Source: Inia geoffrensis (Eukaryota > Chordata > Mammalia > Artiodactyla > Iniidae). From it: 64,000 nucleotides of DNA. The translations under genes were made by a program, and so were the position numbers. Of the stretch, positions 1-11,575 are shown in pieces. The stretch covers positions 146,251 to 210,250 of the forward strand of contig JAZAQT010000468.1 in the NCBI GenBank assembly GCA_036417435.1, given 5' to 3'. The notes beneath the pieces were generated by a model, which made no database searches, was not told the origin of the DNA, and was given only the letters and a program-made list of their open reading frames with translations. Within the stretch, counting starts at the first letter, position 1, and each line of letters opens with the position of its first letter.

Positions 1-456
1 GCTTTACTAACAATCACACCACTTGCATAGTCAATGCCTTTAATTTCCTGTTTTGCACAGTCTGCAATTAGTACAGAGGATGAATGGGAAGAGGGAGAAA
101 CAATGAAAAATTAGCCGTAAGGGCTTTGATGGGCACATTTCACTCTCATTTCACATGAGGAAGAAGTATTAACCAAAGGCTCAGCAAGTCGCCTGAAAAC
201 AAGAATATGGATTGAAGCAATCTTGCAGGTTTTCAGTCAGCTCACAAGAAAGGGAGCTGACAAAAGGAGCTCAGAGGAACTGTAATTCACAAAACAGCAG
301 AGTTACAAATGACTGCTATCATCCAGAAATATATTGAAGTAAGGATGCGAAGAAGACTTGAAAGCGAGGGAGAATTGCAGGAAAGCGATTTCAAGTGATA
401 GATTGGAATTACATTTAAAGCATAGGGAAAGAGGCACAACTTCAACAGTGATGCAC

Positions 457-2193
457 ATGGCCAAAAAGAGCATATGCATTTTTTCCTGATTATATTCAGG
501 AAAATATGCATACGCCCTTTTTGGCCAACCAAGAAAGCCTGCAATGGAAATCCGCACTACAATGAAGTCTCACGTCCCAATGCTCAAAAGAGCTGTCTGA
601 AAAAATTGTAAAATCCAGAGAGGCAGGACAGAAAGTGGAGAACAGGCAGCCTTTTTATGCTGTTGGGTGGGATGTAAATTGCCAACAGCCACTCTGGAGA
701 AGTATACGGTGTTTTCTGAAACATATAAAAAACCAAGCTACAGAACCGAGGGCACTTCCACTTATGGTCCTACAGATTAGGAAAATTCAGCTGAAAAAGA
801 CACAGGCACCCCAAAGTTTGGGGCTGCTCTGTTTACAAGAACCTCGACTATGGTACAATTTCAATAGCCCAGAAAGAGAAAAAATAGATATAGAAGTTGT
901 GGTACTTAAGTACAATAGAATATTACTCAGCAATGAAATTAATGTCACCAGGCCCGTAGCAGCATAATAAGTGGTTTAGGTACGATGATTCTAAGTGAAA
1001 TAAGTCACACAGAAAAAGAAACATCATAAGTTATCACTAATACCAGAATGTAAACACGGCTACACATGAACTGTATGACAAAACACAATAGTCTCACATT
1101 TACCAAAGAAACTTAAGGTTGCTTAATGGAAAAGGTGAGTTGGGAGGCTGTATAAGAGCAGAGGTTGAAATTAGTACAGATACCATTCCATAAGCCAAAT
1201 ATATACTAGACAAGACCTACACCTTGCTCAACGAAATGGACTTGACACCCTGTATTCACTGCCTAGGAATATACCTGACCACGAAGAAACTTAAAACCCA
1301 TGTATTTGTAGGTCGCTGTAATAGAATCATGTGTGTGTACAGCGGCACAAACACAGCAGTGAAAATTAGCTATATCCTATTATAAAAATAAATTGCAAAA
1401 ACAAAACACAAAAACAGTGAAATAGAGAGAAATTCTTAACTCTTTCATTCAGGGCTTGTGATGAAACCTGGATTTCTCTCTACATACACAGCTGGGGGAG
1501 ATACAAGGCTGGACACTTTGGGCTGATACGATTGGTGAGGTTTCATGAGCGAATGAAGACCCTTTGATGGAATAGTGCATGGTCCCCATTCCATGGCTTT
1601 CAAATCTCCTGGTTTAAGGGATTCACACTTCAATTAAAATATGCATGAGAAACCCAAATTGTGGTCAACCAAGTGATCGAGCAAATTTTCTAACACTCAT
1701 CTCAGTTTTTGCCCCCTGTTACTCGGGATCCCCTTTCCATAAGCTTTACTATCTCTCTCCACATTATGAGAGACAATGTTTAACCTCCTGTTTGGCAAAG
1801 TTCGCAATTTCTTCTGAAGGTGAACAGGAATAGGGAGAACGAATGAGCAACTAACTCTGTGTTTGAACGGGCACATTGAACTCTGATTGCCAACCAGGAA
1901 GAAGAATTCACCAAAGGCACAGCATGCCATGCCGAAACCAGATTAAGGCCTGAAGCAATTCTGCTGTATTGTGGTAAGATCACGAGAAAGCTAGTTGAGA
2001 AAAAAACTTAAAAAAACTGTACTTCACAAACCTGCAGAGTAACAAATGAACCCTATCATCCAAAAATATACTGAAGTAAGGCTGTGAAGAGGAACTGAAC
2101 ACGCGACAGAATTGCAGGAAAATGTCTTCAGGCGGTAAATAGGAATTGCTCTGAAAAAATAGGAAAAGAGGCAGAACTTCGACAATGGCACAC
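457..2193 (+). repeat. Satellite unit, diverged (1737 bp)
   Basis: Unit measured from palindrome to palindrome. Its dyad is imperfect but still clear, with GCATATGCAT in the left arm facing ATGCATACG in the right. The matching arm bases changed together relative to the consensus. The whole unit is repeated at 11576-13312 with roughly 1% difference and no net indel. Confidence 0.93.
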
Positions 2194-3924
2194 TTGTCCA
2201 AAAAGTGCATGTGCGTTTTCTCCGAATATATTCAGGAAAAAAGGCATACGCCCTTTTTGGCCAACCAAGCAAGCCTGCAACTGAAATCCACACTACAATG
2301 AAGTGTCACTTCCCACCGCTCAAAAGGGCCTTCCGAAAAAAGTGTAAAATCCAGACAAGCAGGACAGACCAGGGAGAACAGGCAGCCTTGTTATGCTGAT
2401 GGGCGGGATGTAAATTGCCAACAGCCACTCTGGAGAAGTGGATGGTGTTTCCTGGAACAAAGAAAAAACCAAGCTAGAGAGCCTAGGGCACTTCCACTTA
2501 TGGTGCTATAGAATCGGAAAATTTAAATGAAAAAGACACAGCCACACCAAAACTTGGGGCTGCTCTGTTTACGGGAATCTTGACTATGGTACAACTTCAA
2601 TAGCCCAGAAAGAGAAAAATGGATATAGAAGTTGTGGTACATACCTACAATGGAATATCACTGAACAATGAAATCAATTGCATCAGGACAGTAGCAGCAT
2701 AATGAGTGGATTTACGTACGATGATTCTAAGTGAAATAAGTCACACAGAAAAAGAACCATCATAAGATATCACTAATTCCAGGAATGTAAACACGGCTAC
2801 GCATGAACTGTATTACAAAGCAAATCAGAGTCTCACATTTACAAAAGAAACTCATGCTTGTTTAAGGAGAAAGGATAATGGGGAGGCTGCATAAAACCAG
2901 AGGTTGACCTTAGTCCAGAAACCATTCCATAAGCCAAATATATATTAGATAAGACCTACTCCTTGCTCAACCAAATGGACTCAACACCCCATATTCAAAA
3001 CCTAGGAATATACCTATGAAGAAAATTAAAACCCATACATTTATAGGTCTCCATAAGAAAATCATTTGTGTACAGCAGCATACACACAGCAGTGTAAATA
3101 AGCTAAATCCCCTTATAAAACTAAATTTGAAAAAGGAAACACAAGGACTGTCAAATAGAGAGAAATTCTTAATTAAGTCCTTCAGGGCTTGTGACGAATC
3201 TTGGATTTACGACCTCTACATCCACAGCTGGGGGAGAGATAATGCTGGACACTTGGGGCTGATACTATTGGTGAGGGAATGCAGACCCTTTGAGGTAATG
3301 GTTCATGCTTCCCATTCCACGGGTCCCAAATCTCCACGTGTAAGGGATTTATCCTTCAGCTAAAATACACATGGAAAACCCAGAATATGGTCCCCGAAGT
3401 GATCAGGCAAAATTTCTAAAACTCATCGCCATTTTCGTCCCCTGGTACTTGAGTTCACCGTTCCAGATGCGATATTAACATTCTCCCCACTTGGAGAGTC
3501 AGTGCCTTTGATCTCTTCTTTCGCACAGTTTGCAATTTCTGTGGAAGATGAACAGGAATAAGGAGAACAAATGAGCGGCTAACTTGATGTGTTTGTACGG
3601 GCACATTGAATTCTGATTTCCCTACAGGAAGAAGAATTCACCAAAGGCTCAGCGTGCCATGCCGGAACGAGATTAGGGCCTGAAGCAATTTTTTGGGTTT
3701 GTGGTCAGCTCACAACAAAGCGAGTTGAGAAAAGGAGATTTTTGGCACTGTTACTCACAATCCTGCAGAGTTCCAAATGACCACTATCATCCAAAAATTT
3801 ATTGAAGGAAGGCTGTGAAGAGGACTGGAACGCAACGCAGAATTGCAGAAAACAGATATCCGGTGGTAGATTAAAATTGCTCTGAAAGTAAAGGAAAAGA
3901 GGCAGCACTTCGACAATGATACAC
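2194..3924 (+). repeat. Satellite unit, diverged (1731 bp)
   Basis: Matches 13313 onward closely until about 3090/14210, after which the two copies follow different subfamily sequences. Near 3013 it lacks four bases of the usual ACCTGACTATGAAG, a deletion shared with units near 14132, 48857 and 61003. The dyad at its start has several mismatches. Confidence 0.92.
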
Positions 3925-4716
3925 TTAGCCAAAAAGGGCGTATGTGCTTTTTCCTGAATATATTCCAGAAAAAACGCATACACTCTTTTTGGCCAACAAA
4001 CAAGCCTGTAATGGAAATTTGCACTACAATGAAGTCTCACTTCCCACCGCTTTAAAGTGTCGTCTGAAAATAGTGTAAAATCCCGAGAGACAGGACTGGC
4101 CATGGAGTACAGGGAGCTTGGTTATGCTGATTGGCGGGATGTAAATTGCCAACGAGTACTGTGGAGATGTGTATGGTGTTTCCTGAAACATCTAAAAATC
4201 AAAGCCACAGAGCCTAGGGCACTTCCACTTAGGATCCTATAGCTTAGGAAAATTTAAAGGAGGAAGACACCGCCACCCCAATATTTAGGACTGCTGTGTT
4301 TTCAGCAATGTCCACTACAGTACAACTTATATATCCTGGACAGAAAAAAATGGATAAAGACCTTGTTCTTCTTTTGTATAATGAAATATCACTCAACAGT
4401 GATATTAATGTAATCAGGCCTGTAGAAGCAAAATGAATGGATTCCAGTACGATGATTCTATGTGAAATAAGTCACACAGAAAAAGAAAATTATTATGTTA
4501 TCACTAATAAAAGGAATGTAAACTTGGCTACACATGAACTGAATTACAAAACAGAACAGAGTCTCACTTTTAGGAAACAATCTTATGCTTTTTTTAAGGG
4601 GAAAGTTGAGTTGGGGTGCGTCATAAAACCAGAGATTGAAATTAGCCCAAAAACCATTCCATAAGCCAAGTATGTAATAGACAGGACCTACTCCTTGCTC
4701 AAAGAAATAAACTCAA
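3925..4716 (+). repeat. Truncated satellite unit
   Basis: Only the first ~790 bp of a unit are present. Satellite identity runs through the L1-derived half to AACTCAAC near 4716, where sequence of an independent, less decayed L1 fragment begins. The breakpoint is accurate to a few bases, because the last bases are compatible with either side. Confidence 0.85.
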
Positions 4717-5455
4717 CAATGAAGTATCACCTCACACCTTTTAGAATGGGCATTATCAGAAATTCTGCAAACAACAAATGCTCGAATGGTGTGGAGAAAA
4801 GGAAACCTCTTCCACTATTGTTGGGAATGTAAATTGATACAGTTACAATAGAGAACAGCATGGAGGTTCCTTAAAAACTAACCATAAATTACCATATGAT
4901 CCAGCCATCTCACTCCTGGGCATATATCCAGAAAAAAAACAAAAATAAAGAGGAGGCTTTCACCACAAAGTTCATTGCATCACTATAATAGCCAGGTAAT
5001 GGAAGCAACCTAAATGTCCACAGACACATGAATGCATAAAGAGATGATACATATATAAAATGGAATATTACTCAGCCATAAGAATGAATGAAGTTGGATC
5101 ATTTGTAGAGATGTCCATGGATCTAGAGACTGTCATAGAGAGTGAAGTATGTCAGAAAGAGAAAAACAAATATTGTATATGAATGCATATATGTGGAACC
5201 TAGAAAAATTGTGCAGATGAACCAGTTTGCAAGGCAGAAATAGAGCAACAGATGTAGAGAAAAAAACACATGGACATCAAGTGGGGAAAGCTGTGGGGGT
5301 TAGGTGGTGGGAGGAGTTGAGAGATTCAGATTGACATTTATATGTATAAAATAGATAACCAATAGATAAATAGATAACCAAGTGTAAAATAGATAACCAA
5401 TAAAAATCTGCTGTATAAAAAACTAAAATATATTTCAAAATTTAAAAAACAATTA
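4717..5455 (+). mobile_element. LINE-1 3' fragment (ORF2 end and 3' UTR)
   Basis: The sequence reads as the distal end of L1 ORF2 followed by the 3' UTR. Familiar L1 stretches include TGTAAATTGATACAG (from 4829), the CCTGGGCATATATCCAG type stretch near 4914-4932, and TGGAATATTACTCAGCC (5061). It is 5'-truncated and has no intact reading frame. The 3' UTR style (GAGAGATTCAGATTGACATT and a run of AAATAGATAACCAAT motifs at 5345-5405) is that of cetartiodactyl L1s. It abuts satellite whose own unit derives from the same part of L1, so recombination as well as insertion could have placed it here. Confidence 0.85.
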
Positions 5456-5595
5456 AAACAGAAAAAAAGGTTCTTCCCTTCACATACGTGCATTTATATG
5501 AATACATTATTTCCATGCTTATATCTGTAAATACAAAAAAGAGGAATAAAATCTACCTAAAACCCAAAATAAAGAAAGAAAAAAAAAAAAAACTA
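5456..5595. other. A-rich tract ending in poly(A)
   Basis: AT-rich, A-biased DNA follows the L1 fragment and ends in a run of about 14 A at 5579-5592. It may be the extended tail of the L1 copy or a separate retrocopy tail. No other element was recognised. Confidence 0.5.
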
Positions 5596-6776
5596 AAGAG
5601 AAACCGCCAGTTACACAGAGGAAAACCGTATCAGGGCACTTGCTCCAGTTGTAAACAATTCTGAAGATGGTCAGTGAGGGGAATCATCTCCCATTCAACC
5701 AGCAGCCCCCACACAACAAGTGTCCTCATTGTAAAGCTGGGGGACTGTGCCGAGACCTCTGTGAGTAAACGTGAGCTGAGGCCCAGGCTAGCTGCTGCTG
5801 AACTGTTCCCACCCTTCCCAGGTAAAACACCTGAATATGTGCAAGGACTTGAAAGGCTAGAGGAAGGGCCATTGAGCCACACAAGCGATAGCATGCCGGC
5901 CGACTTGGTGCCTGAAGGCCAGCCAGGATGGTCCTGGCCCTGGGTGCTCTTCTGGAAGCCTTCCATTTCCCTGCCTGAGAAAACCCTCCTGTCCCGCCCC
6001 CACTGCTTTTTTTCCTCCCTCACCTCTGCCCAGGGAGAAACTCCAGCAGCAGTTATAGGTGACACATCCTCTTCTTTAGCAGGTGGCAGCCTGGAAACTG
6101 CTGCAGAAAGTCCAGCAGAGCCCAACTCACACTAGGCCTCCCACAAAGCCGTGGCCTCTCAATCCCTCCCACCAGCCCAGCCCCGAGACTAATGACAGGG
6201 CAGAGAATATGGTTTCACACAGAGCTGCAGGGGCTCTTGCTGCCTGGTGCGGTGTTTATATTGACCTCAAAACATGCACACCTGGGGAGGGCTGGCCCGA
6301 TTGGTCAGGCTGCACAGGTCAGCCAATCCTCACTACTCAGGGGCTCACAGTTGCAGAAAATTGACCTTGCTGAACGGGCCATCTCCAAGCAACAGGTGTA
6401 GGCTCTTGAAAGTCCGGATACACAAGGGGCTGCAGCTCTGTCTTGTTTTCGAATCATTTTATCTGGCCCATGAGTGGGAGACAGCTTCAAGAAAATCGTC
6501 TCCTAATGAGAGGGACACAGAAGTCAGGGAGAGGAGGGGTGAGTGGTGGCTGGAGGCAGCGGCTTGGTGCCCTGGGTGCAGTGGAAGTGTCTGGAAGACC
6601 AGGCAGAGGGAGGCCCTGCAGAGTGATGCACAGGGTCACAGACATGTCGGAGCTGCTGTTTGTTAGTTCAAGTCCTGCTCTGAGGTGCTCTGTGTCAGCT
6701 CTGAGACACAGGTGAGCTGAGGTTGCTCTGCAATGAGGCCTATGTGCACGGTTCCTCTTTGCCCAGCCCTGCCACG
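5596..6776. other. Unrecognised GC-rich segment
   Basis: Its composition is clearly richer in G+C than the satellite and the L1. Open frames of up to ~164 codons exist on both strands (5631-6125 minus, 5674-6135 plus). They overlap each other, show no recognisable domain and have low-complexity Pro/Ser/Leu composition, so I do not call genes. An ATTGG (6300-6304) and a CCAAT (6323-6327) lie 18 bp apart, but no promoter can be supported. It may be captured single-copy DNA or an unrecognised 5' part of the retroviral insertion. Confidence 0.5.
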
Positions 6777-6918
6777 GTACCTGCAAGGGTAGATCTGTAT
6801 CCTGGGAGGGGCTTGACCAGGAGAGCCCAATGAGCTGGGGTGGAGGTGAGGTACCTGCCCAGGTGAGCTCCATATCCTGGAAATTGCCTGACCACGAGAG
6901 ACAAATTGGCCGCTGGGG
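6777..6918 (+). repeat. Degenerate tandem pair (64 and 68 bp)
   Basis: Segments 6777-6840 and 6851-6918 align from GTACCTGC through ATCCTGG, TTGACCAGGAGAG or CTGACCACGAGAG, to CTGGGG. The two copies start 74 bp apart. The pair lies directly upstream of the retroviral pol remnant and could be a decayed internal repeat of the provirus. Its origin is unknown. Confidence 0.6.
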
Positions 6919-7992
6919 ACCTGGTAAAAGATGTCAGGACAGTCAGTTATGCCACCGAGGGTATACCTCCAGTAGTTCCTAATTCCTACACACTGCTAGT
7001 CATTCTACCAACCACCAGGACATGGTGTTCTGTATTAGACTTCAATGATGCCTTCTTTTGTATTCCATTAGTCCCAGAGTCACAAGAAATTTTGCCTCGT
7101 GACTGGCAGGACTCAACATACAACAAAAATAATACTGCTGGGCCGCCTCGCCCCAAGGGTATAAAAATTCCCACACCATCTTTGGGAAAGCTTAGCTAAA
7201 GACCTAAAAGTTCTACCTCTGGAAAAGGAAACCCTCCTTCAATATGCAGACACCAATCTGATCGCCAGCTCTACTAAGGAGGCCTCTGAACTACCAAGCC
7301 AATATAGGATAGAAGTTGTCCAAGAAAAAGCTCAAATATCACACACTAAGGAGACCTGCCTGGGCTTCGTTCTCACAGAAGGTCTGAGAAGCCCATCCCA
7401 GGAAAGGGAAGAAACCATTTGCAGCCTTAGACCTTCTAAAAGTAGAAGACAGCTTAGGAGTTCCTGGGGAGGCTGGGGTTTGCTGCATCTGGACCCCGAA
7501 CTACAGTCTAATAGTTGGGCCTCTATATGAAACACTGAAAGGAAAAGATGATGATCCTTTTGAATAGAATCCAGAAGTGGTCTTTCAAGAATGGAAAGAG
7601 CGGTCAATTCAGACCCTTGACCTGGAACTCCCTAATTTAGCTAAACCCTTTGACCTTTACATTCCTGGTGAAAGGTGAATTGCCATTGGAGTATTAGTGC
7701 CAAAACTGGGACCACCTGAAAAGGAACAACGCAAGAATGTTAACCAGGTAGGATAAACTATGGTCACCAAGGGACTTGGTCCACCACCACATCTGGCCAG
7801 GATACTGGCAGTATCTAAAAACCTGGAAATCAGCAGCCTGAAAGGCCACCTCCCTCCTAAGGAAAAAGGACCCCATGTGTTGATCCTAACCACCAAACAT
7901 GCCCTGAGGTTGCAGGGTTCGCTCCATGGGCACACTGACCTCGAGTGAGGAGACCCTCCAACTCCAACCTCCAGAAAGACAACTGGGGGCAA
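6906..7992 (+). pseudogene. pol: Class I endogenous retrovirus pol remnant (RT to RNase H)
   Basis: Conceptual translation shows a decayed gammaretrovirus-like reverse transcriptase and part of RNase H. The first frame (6906-7199) contains VPNSYTLL and LDFNDAFFCIPL, the RT fingers and the first catalytic-aspartate region. Near 7180-7190 the frame changes and continues with LPLEKETLLQY, where the YxDD catalytic box is broken to YADT. KKAQ-like and CLGFVL segments of the RT palm and thumb follow. Another shift near 7455-7500 leads to the connection region (GPLYETLKG) and an RNase H-like stretch (LAKPFDLYI, IAIGVLVPKLGP) with in-frame stops near 7567, 7678 and 7755. Frameshifts, stops and the lost catalytic box show it is dead. 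Integrase and gag were not recognised. The family-level call rests on motif recognition only. Confidence 0.8.
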
Positions 7993-8490
7993 CGGGGTCC
8001 CATGGCAACTCGTGTAACCATCACTTTACCTGGAGTTTCTCTCAGAAAACAACAAGAGTGTGTCAAAAAAGAGTAGACTACTGCTTTCAGGGCTTACTGC
8101 ACCCAGAGGGGAGCTAATAAGCTTGGCAGGGGAACCATATGCCACATTGTCACCATAGAAAAGCCTACAGCCACCGTGGTGATGGTGGCCAATAAGACCA
8201 GCTGCAGTCCTGGCTACCTCAAAAGGCTGTTGACTCAGTGTCCATCATGGTGTTGCATCACCACTGACCCTGGACTGACTGGGAGTTGAGCAGGCAAGGC
8301 TCTGACACCTGGTACTGTTTTTACATTAATTCAGGGGCCTAATTGAAGAAAACAAAGACTGCTGGTCAGAGCATCTAGGCTGGCAGAAACGGTCAGCCTA
8401 AGGTGGCCTAACAAATGTGCAGTGGGGTAAAACCTGCCTCCACATTGTCTCTGCACATCCCTTTCCTGTACCCTTAAAGGTCATTAGAAT
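7993..8490 (+). pseudogene. Possible retroviral env remnant
   Basis: This region follows the pol remnant without recognisable integrase. The only suggestive signal is at about 8310-8370, where the plus strand reads WYCFYINSGA, then a stop, then a LKKT/IEEN-like stretch depending on frame. This resembles the cysteine-containing ectodomain of class I retroviral transmembrane subunits. The surrounding sequence has many stops. If correct, the provirus has a large internal deletion between RNase H and the end of env. Confidence 0.3.
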
Positions 8491-9160
8491 CTATAACACT
8501 TCCAATGCTGGTACTCAGGTGGACGAGCAGGGAGGCAGCAGCTCTGGGGACAATGAATCTCACCTGGAGGCTGCTGGGGAGAAGTTCTGACCCTCATCCC
8601 CGGGTATGAGGGCTCCCAACTCAGCACTCAGCAGTTACAGAAGAGGGGTCTGCACACTCAGCACTCCAAGAATGAGGAACGGGACAAAAGGCAGAGGAGG
8701 GCTTTGTCACCAGCAAAGCCCATTAAAAATCCCTGGGAGATAAAAATAGAATCTGGGCAATAAAATAAAGTCTAACCTTTGTTATCCTTTGTGATTTGTC
8801 TAATTTCAAGTGCTCCTAGGTTCCCGCATGCAGAGCTGCCACACCCGGCACTTCCGACCAGATTTCCTACTGCAGAATGGCTGGGTCGACACTTCAGCTC
8901 CTGGGGCCCAGTGCAGGCTCCAAGATATAGAGCCTGAGCTGCATCCAACCCGGCCTCTGAGAGCTCCGCCCCCTCCCTCCCACTGACTCTGACAGGACCT
9001 GTACACAGCAGGCCAACACACAGCCTGTGGGGTAGCGCATTCTCTCACTTCTCCATTCTCTGATCAAAATATAGTTTCCTTTGCTTCTGAACCAAACTCA
9101 GTCTCGATCTGTTGGTTCCGATGACACTGGGCAGGGGGATACTTGTTGGGGTCCATTGTG
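8491..9160 (+). other. Possible LTR or retroviral 3' end
   Basis: Lies downstream of the pol/env-like remnants. It contains two overlapping AATAAA polyadenylation signals (8759-8764 and 8764-8769) followed by a T-rich CTTTGTTATCCTTTGTG stretch, a layout seen in class I LTRs. No convincing TG...CA ends, partner LTR or tRNA primer site was found, so this is positional inference. An open frame on the minus strand (8806-9048) shows nothing recognisable. Confidence 0.25.
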
Positions 9161-9489
9161 GAGGATCAGTAACAGAAATTGATAACATTGTAACTTCAAT
9201 AAACAGATGTGTGAGCCAAACTGTAATTAACATAGAACAGTGTATAAGGCTCGGGTAAAATAAGATGTTTCTAACACTTCCATTTTATATTTCCATCATT
9301 CTATTATAAGCAAGTTCAGTGAAAAGATTTGTCTTATTTGTCAGGTCAATATTAGAGAAATGAAGTGATTTCTTTCCAAGGATGCACATCTAATAATCTT
9401 GGTTAAAGCTTTAATCTTGTTTTAAATGTTTTTCCATTGAAAATTATACCTCTGTTTCAGCTCCCCCATTTCTGAGAAGTATAAAATCT
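9161..9489. other. Unrecognised AT-rich spacer
   Basis: AT-rich DNA without satellite identity, recognisable repeat family or convincing reading frame. Confidence 0.5.
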
Positions 9490-9685
9490 TATACTTTATT
9501 ATTACCAAAGGGGAAAGTGGGAGGAGGGATAAATTAACAGTTTGGGATTAACACATACACACTGCTATGTATAAAGTAGATCATCAACAAGGAACTACTA
9601 TATAGCATAGGGAACTACACTCAATATTTTGCAATAATGTGTAAGGGCAAAAAATCTGAAAAAGAATAGATATTTTTATTGACAT
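9490..9685 (+). mobile_element. LINE-1 3' UTR fragment
   Basis: Reads as an L1 3' UTR: TTACCAAAGGGGAAAG, GGAGGGATAAATTAACAG, CAACAAGGAACTACTATATA and CTGAAAAAGAATAGATA occur in the order expected for a cetartiodactyl L1 tail. It lacks the final poly(A). It is in the same orientation as the fragment at 4717-5455, so two partial L1 tails bracket the non-satellite interruption. Confidence 0.85.
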
Positions 9686-9795
9686 CATCTATCAAGGACA
9701 CTTAAAATGTAACCTAAGGGAAGCCGTTGGTGAGTCCTTCTGACCCTGACGGCATCAATCATCTAAAGTTCGCACTCTGCCTACATCCCAAGGCC
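9686..9795. other. Unrecognised junction sequence
   Basis: About 110 bp between the L1 tail and the point where satellite identity resumes. No repeat family was recognised. The last ~30 bp before 9826 resemble satellite only weakly, so the exact join is uncertain. Confidence 0.45.
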
Positions 9796-11575
9796 CAAGG
9801 TGGCAGGATTTCTAAAATGGTGCAGTTGGCCAAAAAGGGCGTATGCATTTTCTCCTGAATATATTCAGGAAAACACGCATATGCACTTTATGGGCAACCA
9901 AGAAAGCAAGCAATGCAAATCTGCACACCAAAGAAGTCTCATTTCCCACCGGTCAAAAGGGCCATCCGAAAAAATTGTAAAACGCAGAAATGCAGGACAG
10001 GCCATGGAGAACAGGCAGCCTTGATACACTGATGGGCTGTGTGTAAACTGAGAAGACGCACTCTGGAGAAGTGTATCCTGGTTTGTAAATCATCTAAAAA
10101 GCAGAGCTACAGAGCATAGGGCACTTGCAATCACAGGAGCATATCTAGGGAAGTCTAAAAATCAAAAAGACACAGGCACAGCAAAGTTTAGGGCTGCTCT
10201 GTTTACAAGAACCTCGACTTCAGTACACCTTAAATACCCCAGGAAAGAGAACAATGGATAAGGATGGTGTGGTACTTACGCACAATGGAATATCTCTTCA
10301 CTATGAAATCAATGTAATAAGGCTAGTAGAAGCATAAAGAGTGGATCGAGTTTCGATGATACTGCTTGAGTTAAGTCACACAGAAAAAGAAACATATCAT
10401 AAGATATCAGTCATAGAGGGAATGTAAATATGACTGCACAACAACTGAATTACAAAACAAGAGTGTCTCACATTTAGAAAACACACTTATGTCAGCTTAA
10501 GGGGAAAGGTGAGGTGGGGTGATGCATAAAATCAGAGTTTGAAATGAACACAGATACCATTCAATAAACCAAATACGTAATAGACAAGATCTACACCTTG
10601 CTCAATGAACTGGCCTCAACACACCCTATTCACCACAGAGGAATATATGTGAGTAGTAGGAATCTTAAAACCTATGTATTGATATATCTCCATAAGGGAC
10701 TCAAGTGTGTGCAGAGTGGCACAAACACAGCAGTGATAATCAGCTAAACACCATTATAAAAATAAATTTTGAAAACAAAACACAGAGACAAAGAAAGAGA
10801 GAAACACTCGTACAAAATTGATTCAGGGGCTGTGATGCAAAGTGGATTGATCACATATAAACCCATAGCTGGATAAGACATAAGGCTGGACACATGGGGC
10901 TGTGAGGATTGGTTAGCTTTGGTGAGCAAATGCCGAAGCTCTAATATAATACTTAAAGCTACTCATTCCGTGGGTCACAACACTCCAGGTTTAAGGGAAT
11001 CTTCTTACAGCAAAACCATGCATGAGAAACCCAACAGATGGTATACCATGTGATTGGGAAAGGTTTCTAAAACGCACCTCATTTTTCCTCTACTGGGTCA
11101 CAGGATCGACCTTCCAGCCGCTTTACTAACAATCACACCACTTGCATAGTCAATGCCTTTAATTTCCTGTTTTGCACAGTCTGCAATTAGTACAGAGGAT
11201 GAATGGGAAGAGGGAGAAACAATGAAAAATTAGCCGTAAGGGCTTTGATGGGCACATTTCACTCTCATTTCACATGAGGAAGAAGTATTAACCAAAGGCT
11301 CAGCAAGTCGCCTGAAAACAAGAATATGGATTGAAGCAATCTTGCAGTTTTTCAGTCAGCTCACAAGAAAGGGAGCTGACAAAAGGAGCTCAGAGGAACT
11401 GTAATTCACAAAACAGCAGAGTTACAAATGACTGCTATCATCCAGAAATATATTGAAGTAAGGATGCGAAGAAGACTTGAAAGCGAGGGAGAATTGCAGG
11501 AAAGCGATTTCAAGTGATAGATTGGAATTACATTTAAAGCATAGGGAAAGAGGCACAACTTCAACAGTGATGCAC
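9796..11575 (+). repeat. Satellite unit, diverged (1750 bp from palindrome)
   Basis: Satellite identity restarts here. The dyad begins at 9826 with TTGGCCAAAAAGGGCGTATG in the left arm, while the right arm is decayed (CGCATATGCACTTTATGGGC). At 1750 bp to the next palindrome it is the longest unit in the window. It is the most diverged full unit, with scattered substitutions throughout the L1-derived half. Its last 456 bp (11120-11575) match positions 1-456. Confidence 0.9.

Larger units (their letters stand above)
1..4716 (+). repeat. Diverged satellite units, left arm of array
   Basis: Head-to-tail copies of the ~1.74 kb satellite, with palindromes at 457, 2194 and 3925. The block holds a partial unit (1-456), two full units (1737 and 1731 bp) and a unit cut off near 4716 by an L1 fragment. 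These copies differ from the central array at many positions and by small indels, as expected of array-edge units that escaped homogenisation. Positions 1 to about 3090 recur at 11120 to about 14210. Orientation is given as the sense of the L1-derived part of the unit. Confidence 0.95.

Noticed and set aside
5335..5410. Microsatellite
   Set aside because: The repeated AAATAGATAACCAAT blocks are a few imperfect copies within the L1 3' UTR rather than a true simple repeat.
5631..6135. Overlapping frames of 153-164 codons on both strands
   Set aside because: Long frames on both strands in GC-rich DNA are expected by chance. I recognise no domain, start context or splice structure.
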